Below are positions 49,567 to 58,821 of a DNA stretch of 64,000 nucleotides, one piece after another (the stretch's first letter is position 1; each line of letters begins with the position of its first letter). Both the position numbers and the translations under genes were made by a program. The notes under the pieces are model-generated. The model saw nothing but the letters and a program-made list of their open reading frames with translations. It did not search any database and had not been told where the DNA came from. The stretch is from the NCBI RefSeq assembly GCF_001940165.2, contig NZ_CP135162.1, positions 1,601,501-1,665,500 on the forward strand, in the 5' to 3' direction. The DNA is from Roseburia sp. 831b (lineage in GTDB: Bacteria > Bacillota > Clostridia > Lachnospirales > Lachnospiraceae).

Positions 49567-50946
49567 CTAAAAGCAGTTCTTGCGAAGTCCCTTCGGATAA
49601 TGATTCTTCATCACACCGCCCGCTAATTTACCCCAGCCGATGCTGTAACCGTCCACGGTAATCAGATACCAGCCCTTTTCACCTTCATAATTTAATGTCT
49701 GTCCATTCAGATAAGCCCGGATTTCGGCACCATCCGCTGGAAAATCTGCCACATATTTTGCCTCCTGCGGTTTTAAAGAAAGTGCAAGCGCATGGGATGG
49801 TTCAAACCGGTTCTTTTTCATGGTTCCAAGATGAAGCCCCGGTCGAAGCACCTTCAGCTGGCTGGTCGATGGCATTCCCTTTGGCGCAAGATACAGCTGA
49901 TCTCCATATTTTAAAAGTGTTCCTTCTAATTTTATCTTTAAAAATTCTTCACAGAAGGCAAGGTATTCTTTGCATTCTTTTTCTGAAATGCCCTTTTGCA
50001 ATCCGTTCTTACAATAGCCCTCATAAGATGCATCACAGGTTCCATCCTTTTGAAGAACAGCCACATAATGACCTTCTCCATGCAGCTTATTCGGCCACAG
50101 ACGGATGGTTTTTTCAATACCGCAGGCAGGATTATCTACCCAGTCTGCCACGCCCCCTTCCATGCCTTTAAAGTGCTCTGCCTCTACAATGGAAAAATCA
50201 CTATGGTGCTCTAAGAAGCGGCTGATGCTTCCCTCATTCTCTGCCGGCGCAAAGGTACAAGTCGAATACACAATTCTTCCCCCCGGCTTTAGCATAGAAG
50301 CCGCACGGTCTAAAATCTCATCCTGACGTTTGGCACAGATTTCTACATTTTCAAGGCTCCATTCCTCACAGGCAATCTCATTTTTTCGAAACATTCCCTC
50401 ACCTGAACACGGCGCATCCACCATAATACGGTCAAAATACTCCGAAAATGTATCTGCTAACTTTTGGGGAGACTCATTGGTTACCATCGCATTGGGAATT
50501 CCCATCCGCTCGACATTTTCTGAAAGAATCTTTGCCCTTGCCGGATGAATCTCATTGCTGATTAGGATTCCCTGTCCTTTCATATAAGAAGCAATCTGTG
50601 TCGTCTTACCTCCCGGCGCTGCACAAAGATCTAGCACTCTCTCACCGGGCTTTGCCTCCAAATAGGCTGCCGGCGCCATCGCACTCGGCTCCTGAATGTA
50701 GTAGACACCAGCTTCATGGTAAGGGTGTTTTCCAGGGGCATCCTCTTTTCCATAGTAAAAACCATTTGTTTCCCATGGAACCGGCTCTAATGAAAACGCT
50801 GCCTCCTCTTTCAAACGTTTGCAATCTGCTTTTAATGCATTGACACGCAATGCCTGATATTTTTCCTTCTCGTAACTTTCCACAAATGCCGGATATTCCT
50901 CGCCTAGCATCTGTCTCATTCTATCTAAAAACTCCTGTGGAAGCAT
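49567..50946 (-). CDS. RsmF-type rRNA/tRNA m5C methyltransferase
   Basis: 459 residues of the NOP2/RsmB family. Begins LPQEFLDRMRQMLGEEYPAF; SAM site VLDLCAAPGGKTTQIASYMK near residue 105; catalytic cysteines in VDAPCSGEGMFRK (near 180) and VYSTCTFAPAENEG (near 230). The C-terminal 130 residues contain the RsmF/YebU-type extra domain (FPADGAEIRAYLNGQTL). It methylates a cytosine of 16S rRNA. Single gene with terminator on the upstream side belonging to the neighbour. Confidence 0.93.
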   Translation of the reverse strand: MLPQEFLDRMRQMLGEEYPAFVESYEKEKYQALRVNALKADCKRLKEEAAFSLEPVPWETNGFYYGKEDAPGKHPYHEAGVYYIQEPSAMAPAAYLEAKPGERVLDLCAAPGGKTTQIASYMKGQGILISNEIHPARAKILSENVERMGIPNAMVTNESPQKLADTFSEYFDRIMVDAPCSGEGMFRKNEIACEEWSLENVEICAKRQDEILDRAASMLKPGGRIVYSTCTFAPAENEGSISRFLEHHSDFSIVEAEHFKGMEGGVADWVDNPACGIEKTIRLWPNKLHGEGHYVAVLQKDGTCDASYEGYCKNGLQKGISEKECKEYLAFCEEFLKIKLEGTLLKYGDQLYLAPKGMPSTSQLKVLRPGLHLGTMKKNRFEPSHALALSLKPQEAKYVADFPADGAEIRAYLNGQTLNYEGEKGWYLITVDGYSIGWGKLAGGVMKNHYPKGLRKNCF

Positions 50947-50970
50947 CTTACCTCTCTCCTTTGTCTGTTT

Positions 50971-51006
50971 AAAAAAAGCCAGACTGATTTAACAATCCGG
51001 CTTTTT
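50971..51006 (-). terminator. Terminator of the Na/Pi cotransporter gene
   Basis: AAAAAGCC arm pairs with GGCTTTTT around a 16-18 base loop, T-run on the minus strand, directly after the stop at 51010. Confidence 0.8.
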
Positions 51007-51009
51007 GTC

Positions 51010-52806
51010 TTATTTGTTTTTTGCTTGTTTCTTATTCTTTTTGAATCCGTTAATTGCATATTTTAAACTATATTCTTCAAAAAGTCTATGATATTCTTCG
51101 TTTTTCAAATCTTTCATGCTCTTTAAATATTCATGCGTATCAAAGTCTGCCGCCTCAATCTCAATCATTGCAACTGCGACATTCGAACAATGTGCTGCAA
51201 TTCGCTCTAAGTTCGTCAGTACATCGTTGAAGGCAAATCCCTGCTTCATCTCACATTTTCCGACACGAAGTCTTGTCACATGGTCTAATTTACATTCATT
51301 GCACAAAATACTGATCCATTCACGGAGTGGTTCCACCTTAGAAGCCAGCTCTAAATCATCATTTACAAATGATGTCACGGTCATGCTAAGAATTTCCTTG
51401 ACCGCATCATTTAAGACATCTAACTCCTCTTTTGCCTCTTCGGAGAATGAAATCTTCTTTTCATTTAAGTCTGCTGCCACTCTCGACAGATTCAGGGCAT
51501 GGTCGCCAAGACGTTCAAAATCTCCGATGGTATGTAAAAAGACGGATACCTGTTTGGTCTGCTGCACGGTCATTTCCTGTGCCGTCAGCTGAATCAGATA
51601 TGTTCCTAATTTATCCTCATACTTATCAATCAGATTTTCTTTTTCCTGAACCTTCGCATATTTTTCCTGTGAGAACTTTTCCAAAAGTCCCATCGCACGC
51701 AAAATATTTTTTCTTGCTTTCTTTGCCATTCCATTGATTGCAGTATGGCTCTGTGTGATGGCAAGTGCCGGATATGCCAAGAAACGCTCCTCAAGCAAAT
51801 CGAAATCTGCCTGCTCTTCCATCTCCTCCGGTGAATCCTTCACCAAAACAAATACCAGTTTTTCAATCAGACGGATGAATGGCAATAAAACTACAATTGT
51901 AGCTACACGGAATACGGTGTTTAAGAGCGCAATCAAAACCGGACTCATGGTTGCGTCCATAAATTTAAAGTGTACAAACGCATTCACGGAATAAAATACA
52001 ATTGACCAGAATATCATACCAAATAAATCGTTTAAAAGATAGATTAAAGCGGTACGTTTTCCATTTTTATTTGTTCCAATGGAAGATAAAAGAACCGGAC
52101 AGGCTGCACCGACACCGATACCCATTGTAATTGGCAATGCGGTTGCAAAACTGATACTTCCCGTCACGGAAAGAGCCTGTAAGATACCAACCGATGCGGA
52201 TGCACTCTGTAAGACTGCTGTAAAAAGAATTCCTGCCAGAATACCTGCTGCCGGATTGGAGAACATCGTCAACATTTTCACAAAGTGTGGATTGTCTTTC
52301 AATGGAGAAACTGCACCACTCATCGTCTGCATTCCCACCATCAAAATCGCAAAACCAAGCATAATGTCGCCGACATTTTTATAAGATGCTTTCTTGACAA
52401 ACATTTTAAAAATGATACCAATAATCGCTACCAGCGCTGAGATTGTCGCTGTCGATAAAAGTTGTGCAATTCCACTGGAACCATCTATATAAGACAGACA
52501 TAAAATCCATCCTGTAATACTGGTTCCAATGTTTGCACCCATGATGATTCCGATTGCCTGTGCAACCTTCATCATACCGGAATTTACAAATCCAACCACC
52601 ATAACTGTCGTTGCGGATGAGGACTGAATAATTGCCGTTACAACTGCCCCGAGTAGAACACCCTTGATTGGCGTGTTGGTCAACTTATATAAAATCAGTT
52701 CCAGCTTGTTGCCAGCAACCTTTTTTAATCCGTCTCCCATAAGTGACATTCCAAAGAGAAATAAAGCTACTCCACTTAGCAGTGACAAAATAATCGTGAT
52801 TCCCAT
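51010..52806 (-). CDS. Na/Pi cotransporter with PhoU-like domain
   Basis: 598 residues. Residues 1-330: two inverted repeats of the NptA/PNaS family (VAL-FLFGMSLMGDGLKKVAGN, AVVTAIIQSSSATTVMVVGF, and TAVLQSASASVGILQALSVT; the QSSSA and QSASA motifs form the transport site). Residues 345-590: PhoU-like helical domain (VFLHTIGDFERLGDHALNLS; LTNLERIAAHCSNVAVAMIE). It imports phosphate with sodium. A link to mgsA, an enzyme sensitive to phosphate, is only general. Confidence 0.95.
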   Translation of the reverse strand: MGITIILSLLSGVALFLFGMSLMGDGLKKVAGNKLELILYKLTNTPIKGVLLGAVVTAIIQSSSATTVMVVGFVNSGMMKVAQAIGIIMGANIGTSITGWILCLSYIDGSSGIAQLLSTATISALVAIIGIIFKMFVKKASYKNVGDIMLGFAILMVGMQTMSGAVSPLKDNPHFVKMLTMFSNPAAGILAGILFTAVLQSASASVGILQALSVTGSISFATALPITMGIGVGAACPVLLSSIGTNKNGKRTALIYLLNDLFGMIFWSIVFYSVNAFVHFKFMDATMSPVLIALLNTVFRVATIVVLLPFIRLIEKLVFVLVKDSPEEMEEQADFDLLEERFLAYPALAITQSHTAINGMAKKARKNILRAMGLLEKFSQEKYAKVQEKENLIDKYEDKLGTYLIQLTAQEMTVQQTKQVSVFLHTIGDFERLGDHALNLSRVAADLNEKKISFSEEAKEELDVLNDAVKEILSMTVTSFVNDDLELASKVEPLREWISILCNECKLDHVTRLRVGKCEMKQGFAFNDVLTNLERIAAHCSNVAVAMIEIEAADFDTHEYLKSMKDLKNEEYHRLFEEYSLKYAINGFKKNKKQAKNK

Positions 52807-52942
52807 TTCTTTTTCTGTTTCCTTTTCATTTACCTTGATTCAAAATATCCGGTGTACCTGATATTTTCGTTTACATGTTCTTTACCTGAAATTTACACCT
52901 TTTTTACTTTACCAAAATAAATGAATTTCATCAATAGAAAAT

Positions 52943-54949
52943 TTATGATCTGGTCTTTTCTCTGCTTGCATCCCGGTACTGAATCGGCGTCATTCCAAAC
53001 ATTTTTTTAAAAGAACGGTTAAAATGTTCGACGTTCTGATAACCGACATTCGACGAAATACGCTCCACATTCATATTTCCATCTTTCAATAAAACCTTCG
53101 CCTTTTTCATCCTTACATTTGCTACATGTTCCCCGAATGTCTTGCCGGATTTATCTTTGATGTACTTTGAAATGTAAGGTTCTGACAGATGGAACTGTTC
53201 TGCCATGGTCTCTAAGGTTACGCTCTGGTAATTGGTCTGGATATAATTTAACATCGCAACCAGACGGTCGTCCTTGCAGTTTTCATCTCTTTGAATCTGT
53301 GGCAGTTTATTGACCGCAACCACAAGCGCATGAATGGAAGCTTTGATAATATCCTCATTCGTGCCGGCGCCCCAATACATTTTGCCATCGCAGGTGATTC
53401 CAACATAAGCCATTGCCTTTGAGGAGGAACCATGGGAAAGTGCGTGCTCCTCGTAAACGGAAAGTTCATAACTTACGTCAAAAAACTGCTTGATGGTATT
53501 GCTTACCGCATCAAGGCGTCCATTTCCGTTTGCATCCACAATGGTTTTCTTGTCGTTGCAGGAAATGGTCGATTCTGCCATAATACCGTCACTCTGTTTA
53601 AAATGACACTCTGTAATCTGGAAATATGGTGTATAATGCATGTAATTATTTTCAAAAATTTCATATACCAAGCGCGGTGACAATTCCTTGTGTTCCTCAT
53701 CGGACACCTGTTTTACCGCATAGCCAACTTCCTCCCGCATCTTCTCTGGAATGGAAAGGGAGAAGTTCTGTTTTAAGATGTAGCTTACGCCGCCTTTTCC
53801 TGACTGGCTGTTGATACGGATAACATCGGAATCATAGGTACGTCCGACATCTACCGGGTCAATTGGCAGATATGGTACGGTCCATTTTTCTAATTTCTTT
53901 TCTTCACGCCATGCCATACCTTTTGCAATTGCATCCTGATGAGAACCGGAAAATGCGGTAAAGACCAAATCTCCTGCATAAGGCTGTCTTTCATAGACAT
54001 GCATTCTGGTCAGTCTTTCGTATGTTTCACGAATGTGTGGCATATTGGAAAAATCAAGAATCGGGTCAACACCATGCGCATACATATTCATTGCAAGCGT
54101 AATGATATCCACGTTACCGGTACGTTCCCCGTTTCCAAACAAAGTTCCCTCGATTCGGTCTGCTCCCGCCAAAATTCCAAGTTCTGCGTCGCAGACACCA
54201 CTTCCTCTGTCATTGTGCGGATGTAAGCTAAGCACTACATTGTCACGATATTTTAAATTTTTGCTTACATATTCAATCTGTGTGGCAAATACGTGTGGCA
54301 TTGCCGTCTCAACGGTCGCCGGGATATTGATGATTGCCTTATTGTCTGCCTGTGGTTTCCAGACATCTAACACTGCGTTACAAACTTCAACGGCATATTC
54401 TACCTCTGTTCCGTGGAAGCTTTCCGGGCTGTATTCAAAGGAGAAATCTCCATCTGTTTCCTCTGCCAACTCTTTTAAAAGCTTTGCCCCGTCAATTGCA
54501 AGCTGTTTGATCTGTTCCCTGCTCTTTTTGAACACCTGTTCTCTTTGTGCCACAGAAGTAGAATTGTACAGATGGATTACCGCATGCGGCGCACCCTTTA
54601 CTGCCTCGAACGTCTTTTTGATAATATGCTCTCTTGCCTGTGTCAGCACCTGAACCGTTACGTCATCCGGAATCATATCACGCTCAATCAGCGTTCTCAT
54701 GAAGATAAATTCTGTCTCGGATGCTGCCGGAAACCCTACCTCAATCTCCTTAAATCCGATATCGACAAGCATCTGGAAAAACTCCAATTTTTCCTCCAAA
54801 CTCATCGGCTCAATCAAAGACTGGTTTCCGTCTCGTAAATCTACCGAACACCAGATTGGTGGTTTGTCAATATAGTCTTTCTTGACCCAGTCGTACTCAC
54901 AGACCGGCGGCATAAAATATTGTCTTTCGTATTTGTTCGCATTTTTCAT
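52943..54949 (-). CDS. leuA: 2-isopropylmalate synthase fused to an AraC-type DNA-binding domain
   Basis: 668 residues from ATG at 54949. Residues 1-558 are a complete type 2 Leu[21 protein letters not shown] near 38, metal site [20 protein letters not shown] near 242, [11 protein letters not shown], and the C-terminal leucine-regulated domain (about 440-555). Residues 560-660 are an AraC double helix-turn-helix: [20 protein letters not shown] and [20 protein letters not shown], ending [10 protein letters not shown]. Ordinary LeuA stops near 560. One uninterrupted frame joins both, with no frameshift. So the first enzyme of leucine synthesis may also bind DNA. A 16-bp palindrome lies upstream. 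No other leu genes are here. Confidence 0.93.
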   Translation of the reverse strand: MKNANKYERQYFMPPVCEYDWVKKDYIDKPPIWCSVDLRDGNQSLIEPMSLEEKLEFFQMLVDIGFKEIEVGFPAASETEFIFMRTLIERDMIPDDVTVQVLTQAREHIIKKTFEAVKGAPHAVIHLYNSTSVAQREQVFKKSREQIKQLAIDGAKLLKELAEETDGDFSFEYSPESFHGTEVEYAVEVCNAVLDVWKPQADNKAIINIPATVETAMPHVFATQIEYVSKNLKYRDNVVLSLHPHNDRGSGVCDAELGILAGADRIEGTLFGNGERTGNVDIITLAMNMYAHGVDPILDFSNMPHIRETYERLTRMHVYERQPYAGDLVFTAFSGSHQDAIAKGMAWREEKKLEKWTVPYLPIDPVDVGRTYDSDVIRINSQSGKGGVSYILKQNFSLSIPEKMREEVGYAVKQVSDEEHKELSPRLVYEIFENNYMHYTPYFQITECHFKQSDGIMAESTISCNDKKTIVDANGNGRLDAVSNTIKQFFDVSYELSVYEEHALSHGSSSKAMAYVGITCDGKMYWGAGTNEDIIKASIHALVVAVNKLPQIQRDENCKDDRLVAMLNYIQTNYQSVTLETMAEQFHLSEPYISKYIKDKSGKTFGEHVANVRMKKAKVLLKDGNMNVERISSNVGYQNVEHFNRSFKKMFGMTPIQYRDASREKTRS

Positions 54950-55054
54950 AATCAATACCTACCTCTTTCTATCTTTCAAACTCATGTTTTCCACATCATA
55001 TTTGCAAAATCTTTTTCATACAAAAAGCATAGCACAGCTTTATCAGAAGTGGTA

Positions 55055-55070
55055 TGATTAAATTTAATCA
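55055..55070. promoter_or_regulatory. 16-bp palindrome upstream of leuA
   Basis: TGATTAAATTTAATCA, a perfect palindrome 106 bp upstream of the leuA start and 39 bp after the TetM-like gene. Candidate operator. Confidence 0.5.
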
Positions 55071-55108
55071 CTTTGGTTGATATTTTTTAATATTTTTAAA
55101 ATAATACA

Positions 55109-57811
55109 TCATTCTTCTTGATTTATTTTAATCGAAGAATCCATTGCATTTTTCGCCTCATCGCTTAGATAATCGGTCAGATAGGTCTTGGATGCAGGCT
55201 TATTTTCCTGATAGGAAGCCATCAGATGTTCCGTTGCCGCCTTCATTTCTTTTTCAAGTTCTCTTGAAGAAATCAGGTGACATCCTTCCCCACGGATAAT
55301 AATCTGCTCTAAGCCGTCGGAAGTTGCAACCGTCATGTTATATTTTTTCCCATTTTCATGGGCAAATTTTTCGATATACTGATCCGCTGTCTCCGCCTCC
55401 TTTGTAAAGACAACGTGGATGTTGTGGTAATCGCTCACCTCTGTCTCATGGCCCACCACGCGGTAGGCATCGAATACGACAATCAGATTACACTTTTTTA
55501 TGCCCTGGTAATTGCATAATAAATCAAGCAGTTTTCCCCTTGCACTGTCCATATTTTTCTCTGCAAGTTCTTTTAATTCCTGCCATGCAAAAATAACATT
55601 ATAGCCATCGACAAGCAGATATTCTTCTGCCTTTTGGGATGGTTTCTGGTAACTTCTTGTCACCGGAAACATGGTGGTCTCTTTTCTTTTCTGATAACCG
55701 TTTCTAGGTGCATCCTGTTTTCTTCGGTTGGCGTCAAATGTTTTTGCTAAAATTGCGTCAATCTCATCTGTTCCAACAAAACGTTCCCTCTCACTTGCCC
55801 TCTTCTCTGCCTCCCGTTTCGCTGCCTCTACACTTTTCTCAAACGCACTTTCCCTTGTCTCCTTAAAAAAAAAGCTCTCGACATGCATATAGTCCGGCAC
55901 CTCATACCACGGCACAATAACCCCTGCTCCATGCGCACAGAAAACAGAATCGGCTGTATTTGCAAGATCTCGTTCCACATCATAGCGGCAGTTTTCCACT
56001 ACTTCTTCCATGTTATGGCATGGACCATATCCATCTAACTCACAAAAAAGCTTTCCGCGCCCTTTGGTGTAGGCAAGTAATTCCTTCTGATAATCCCGCA
56101 TCGTAGAAACCGGAATCCTTCCTGTTAAAACAGACTGTTCCCCATTTGTATCCGGCGTCTGAAATATACCGTTTCTCTTTTCAATATCCGTCATGGCTCG
56201 TCCCACGCAATCCATTGGCACCTCTAAACGGAAACGGTAAAATGGCTCTAAAAGAACGGATTCCGCCTGCATCAACCCTTGCCGCACTGCACGATACGTC
56301 GCCTGTCTAAAATCGCCACCTTCCGTGTGTTTCTGATGAGCCCGTCCGCCTACCACTGTGATTTTTACATCCGTTAGGACAGAGCCCGTTAGCACTCCTT
56401 TAAATTCTTTTTCTTCCAAATGGGTGGAAATCAAACGCTGCCAGTTCTTGTCCAAAATATCCTCACTGCAATTTGTCGCAATCGAAATTCCGCTTCCAGG
56501 TTCTCCCGGCTCTAACAAAAGATGTACCTCCGCATAATGACGAAGTGGTTCAAAATGTCCGACTCCCTCCACCGTATTTGTGATTGTTTCCTTGTAAACA
56601 ATACTTCCGGCATCGAAAGAAACGTCCACATCAAACCGTTCTGCTATCACACTTTTTAACACTTCAATCTGAACCTCTCCCATCAGCTGAATCTGGATTT
56701 CCTGTAAATTTTCATCCCAGATGACATGAAGCGTTGGGTCTTCCTCCTCAAGCACGCGCAGCTTTGGAAGCATCACCGCTGCGTCTACCTCTTCTGGCAA
56801 TAACACACGATACGTTAGAACCGGCTCTAAAACAGGAAGTCCGGTTTCTTCTTCATCTCCAATTCCCTCTCCCGGATAAGTGTGCGTTAATCCTGTCAAA
56901 GCGCACACCTCACCTGCTAAGACTTCATCGACCGTTTCATATTTTTCCCCGGAATAGATTCGAATCTGGTTGATTTTTTCCTCCCAGTCCTCTTTTTTAG
57001 CTCCATTTTCTTTTCCAGACAAAAGCGCCTTTACCTTAAGTGCTCCCCCTGTTATCTTACAAAAGGTCAGACGATTTCCCTGTTCATCTCTTGCAATCTT
57101 ATAAACTTTTGCTCCGAATTCTTTTGGGTATTCCCGCTCTTTCATATAACAGTCCAAGGCGTCTAAGAGTTCTTCCACGCCCTCTGCTTTTAAAGCGGAG
57201 CCAAAAAATACCGGGAAGATTTTCCGCGCTGCTATCATGTCCTGAATCTGTTCTTTTGGGATTTCACCTGTGCTTAAAAACTGTTCTAAGACCTCCTCGT
57301 CTCCCATTGCAACTTCTTCCAGAAAATCCGGGTTTTCTTCCTGATTGAACCAGATACAGTTCGAGTCGAGCCTCTCCTTTAATTCCATAAGACGGGTATT
57401 TCTGTCCGTTCCCGGCTGATCCATTTTATTTACAAAGAAGAAAACAGGAATCTGATAACGTTCCAACAGACGAAACAGCGTCATCGTATGTCCTTGCACC
57501 CCATCTGCACCACTAATCACTAAAATGGCATAGTCTAACACCTGTAAGGTACGTTCCATCTCTGCAGAAAAATCGATGTGCCCCGGCGTATCTAAAAGGG
57601 TAAACTGTGTATCCTTCCATGTAAAACCTGCCTGTTTGGAAAAGATAGTAATTCCTCTTGCACGTTCTAACCGATCGGTATCAAAAAATGCATCCTGATT
57701 GTCAACACGCCCCATTTTCCGAATACATCCGCTCAGATACAGAAAATTCTCCGAAAGTGTTGTCTTTCCGGCATCTACGTGTGCCACAATTCCCGTTGTA
57801 ATCTTTTTCAT
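55109..57811 (-). CDS. TetM-like ribosomal GTPase fused to YacP/Rae1-type NYN domain
   Basis: 900 residues. 1-about 660: EF-G-like GTPase of the TetM/TetW branch: IVAHVDAGKTTLSENFLYL (P-loop), RGITIFSKQAGF, LLDTPGHIDFSAEMERTLQV, FFVNKMDQPG, FFGSALKAEGVEELLDAL, domain III LMGEVQIEVLKSVI, domain IV GAGVIVPWYEVPDYMHVESF near 655-675. About 680-728: charged helical linker. About 730-880: NYN domain, LLVDGYNVIFAWQELKEL (Asp735), LIVVFDAYRV (Asp781), KEAETADQYIEKFA and TVATSDGLEQIII (Asp832), the acidic set of YacP/Rae1 nucleases. Normal TetM is about 640 residues. Likely acts at the ribosomal A site; resistance to tetracycline is not implied. Confidence 0.92.
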   Translation of the reverse strand: MKKITTGIVAHVDAGKTTLSENFLYLSGCIRKMGRVDNQDAFFDTDRLERARGITIFSKQAGFTWKDTQFTLLDTPGHIDFSAEMERTLQVLDYAILVISGADGVQGHTMTLFRLLERYQIPVFFFVNKMDQPGTDRNTRLMELKERLDSNCIWFNQEENPDFLEEVAMGDEEVLEQFLSTGEIPKEQIQDMIAARKIFPVFFGSALKAEGVEELLDALDCYMKEREYPKEFGAKVYKIARDEQGNRLTFCKITGGALKVKALLSGKENGAKKEDWEEKINQIRIYSGEKYETVDEVLAGEVCALTGLTHTYPGEGIGDEEETGLPVLEPVLTYRVLLPEEVDAAVMLPKLRVLEEEDPTLHVIWDENLQEIQIQLMGEVQIEVLKSVIAERFDVDVSFDAGSIVYKETITNTVEGVGHFEPLRHYAEVHLLLEPGEPGSGISIATNCSEDILDKNWQRLISTHLEEKEFKGVLTGSVLTDVKITVVGGRAHQKHTEGGDFRQATYRAVRQGLMQAESVLLEPFYRFRLEVPMDCVGRAMTDIEKRNGIFQTPDTNGEQSVLTGRIPVSTMRDYQKELLAYTKGRGKLFCELDGYGPCHNMEEVVENCRYDVERDLANTADSVFCAHGAGVIVPWYEVPDYMHVESFFFKETRESAFEKSVEAAKREAEKRASERERFVGTDEIDAILAKTFDANRRKQDAPRNGYQKRKETTMFPVTRSYQKPSQKAEEYLLVDGYNVIFAWQELKELAEKNMDSARGKLLDLLCNYQGIKKCNLIVVFDAYRVVGHETEVSDYHNIHVVFTKEAETADQYIEKFAHENGKKYNMTVATSDGLEQIIIRGEGCHLISSRELEKEMKAATEHLMASYQENKPASKTYLTDYLSDEAKNAMDSSIKINQEE

Positions 57812-57874
57812 TCGTTCTTCCCCTCGTTTCTTTATCTTGCACCATTATATCATATCCGAATTCGATTTAGAATG

Positions 57875-57934
57875 TGGATTTGAATGCCGGAATGAATGCG
57901 TAAGCTTTAAACAATCATTCCAGCTTCAAATCCA
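57875..57934. other. Imperfect hairpin between pdaA-like and TetM-like genes
   Basis: TGGATTTGAA and GGAATGA (57875-57895) pair with TCATTCC and TTCAAATCCA (57915-57934) with a small internal loop. No T-run, so probably not a simple terminator. Confidence 0.5.
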
Positions 57935-57944
57935 TATGTAAATC

Positions 57945-58763
57945 TTATTCCGCCTCGACAAGTTCGGATAATGGATGGAAGGTATAACCCATCTCTTCCC
58001 ACTTTGTCAGTAGTTCGTCTAAAACCTGTGCATTTGTGGAGGATGTGCTGTGAAGCAGCACAATGGCACCTGGGTGGATTCTTCCAATCATCTTATCAAA
58101 GGCTTCCTCTTTTGTGGGCTGGGCATCTACATTCCAGTCAACATACGCAAGACTCCAGAAAAAGGTGTGGTATCCGAGTTCTTTTGCCATTTTTAGATTT
58201 TCGGTACTGTATTTTCCCTGTGGCGGACGGTAATACTTTGTCATCGTCTCACCGGTAATCTCCTGGTATAATTTTTCTACATCCTTAAGTTCCTTCTGAA
58301 ATGAGGTCAAATCCGAAATCGATGACATATCGGGATGATGATAGGTGTGATTTCCTACGGTATGACCGTCTGCAACCATCCTTTTTACAAGGTCCGGTGC
58401 CGTCTCAAGGAAATGTCCTACAACAAAAAAAGTTCCTGGTGCCTGATGTTTCTTTAAAGCATCCAGAATTGGTTCCGTATTCCCATTTTCATAGCCGCAG
58501 TCAAAGGTCAGGTACAACTTTTTTTCTGCGAAATCTCCTACATAATAGGTATCGTATTTTTTTAATTCATCCGGGGAAGCGTTTCCGGTTGGCTGCAGTT
58601 CTTTCCCACTCTCCCCAAAGCCAAGCCCCCAGTTATCTACTTCTTCTGCAATAGAAAAGGAACCAACTACTTTTGTCTTTGCAAGGGCAGCCCCACGTCC
58701 TGCTGCGAACATGAGCGCCAATACCAAAAGTAGACCAGTTCCTTTTAAAATGTTCTTTTTCAT
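57945..58763 (-). CDS. PdaA-like polysaccharide deacetylase
   Basis: 272 residues. Signal peptide 1-28 (NILKGTGLLLVLALMFAAG, cut after ALA). NodB deacetylase core: LYLTFDCGYENGNTEPILD (motif 1, typical of PdaA, where the second Asp of classic TFDDG is replaced), HTVGNHTYHHPDMS (metal His pair), YYRPPQGKYS, and VLLHSTSSTNAQVLDELL. PdaA removes acetyl groups from muramic acid to form the muramic delta-lactam of the spore cortex. That fits a spore-former, with the Spo0E-like gene at the other end of the window. Single gene. Confidence 0.88.
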   Translation of the reverse strand: MKKNILKGTGLLLVLALMFAAGRGAALAKTKVVGSFSIAEEVDNWGLGFGESGKELQPTGNASPDELKKYDTYYVGDFAEKKLYLTFDCGYENGNTEPILDALKKHQAPGTFFVVGHFLETAPDLVKRMVADGHTVGNHTYHHPDMSSISDLTSFQKELKDVEKLYQEITGETMTKYYRPPQGKYSTENLKMAKELGYHTFFWSLAYVDWNVDAQPTKEEAFDKMIGRIHPGAIVLLHSTSSTNAQVLDELLTKWEEMGYTFHPLSELVEAE

Positions 58764-58821
58764 GTGTTCTCCGAAAAAACTTCTTTCTACTTATATATGA
58801 AGTCTTTCTACCAAATATGAC

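Noticed and set aside
55109..57811. Tetracycline resistance gene
   Set aside because: The GTPase part resembles TetM, but the NYN fusion and the chromosomal setting without mobile genes do not support a resistance call.
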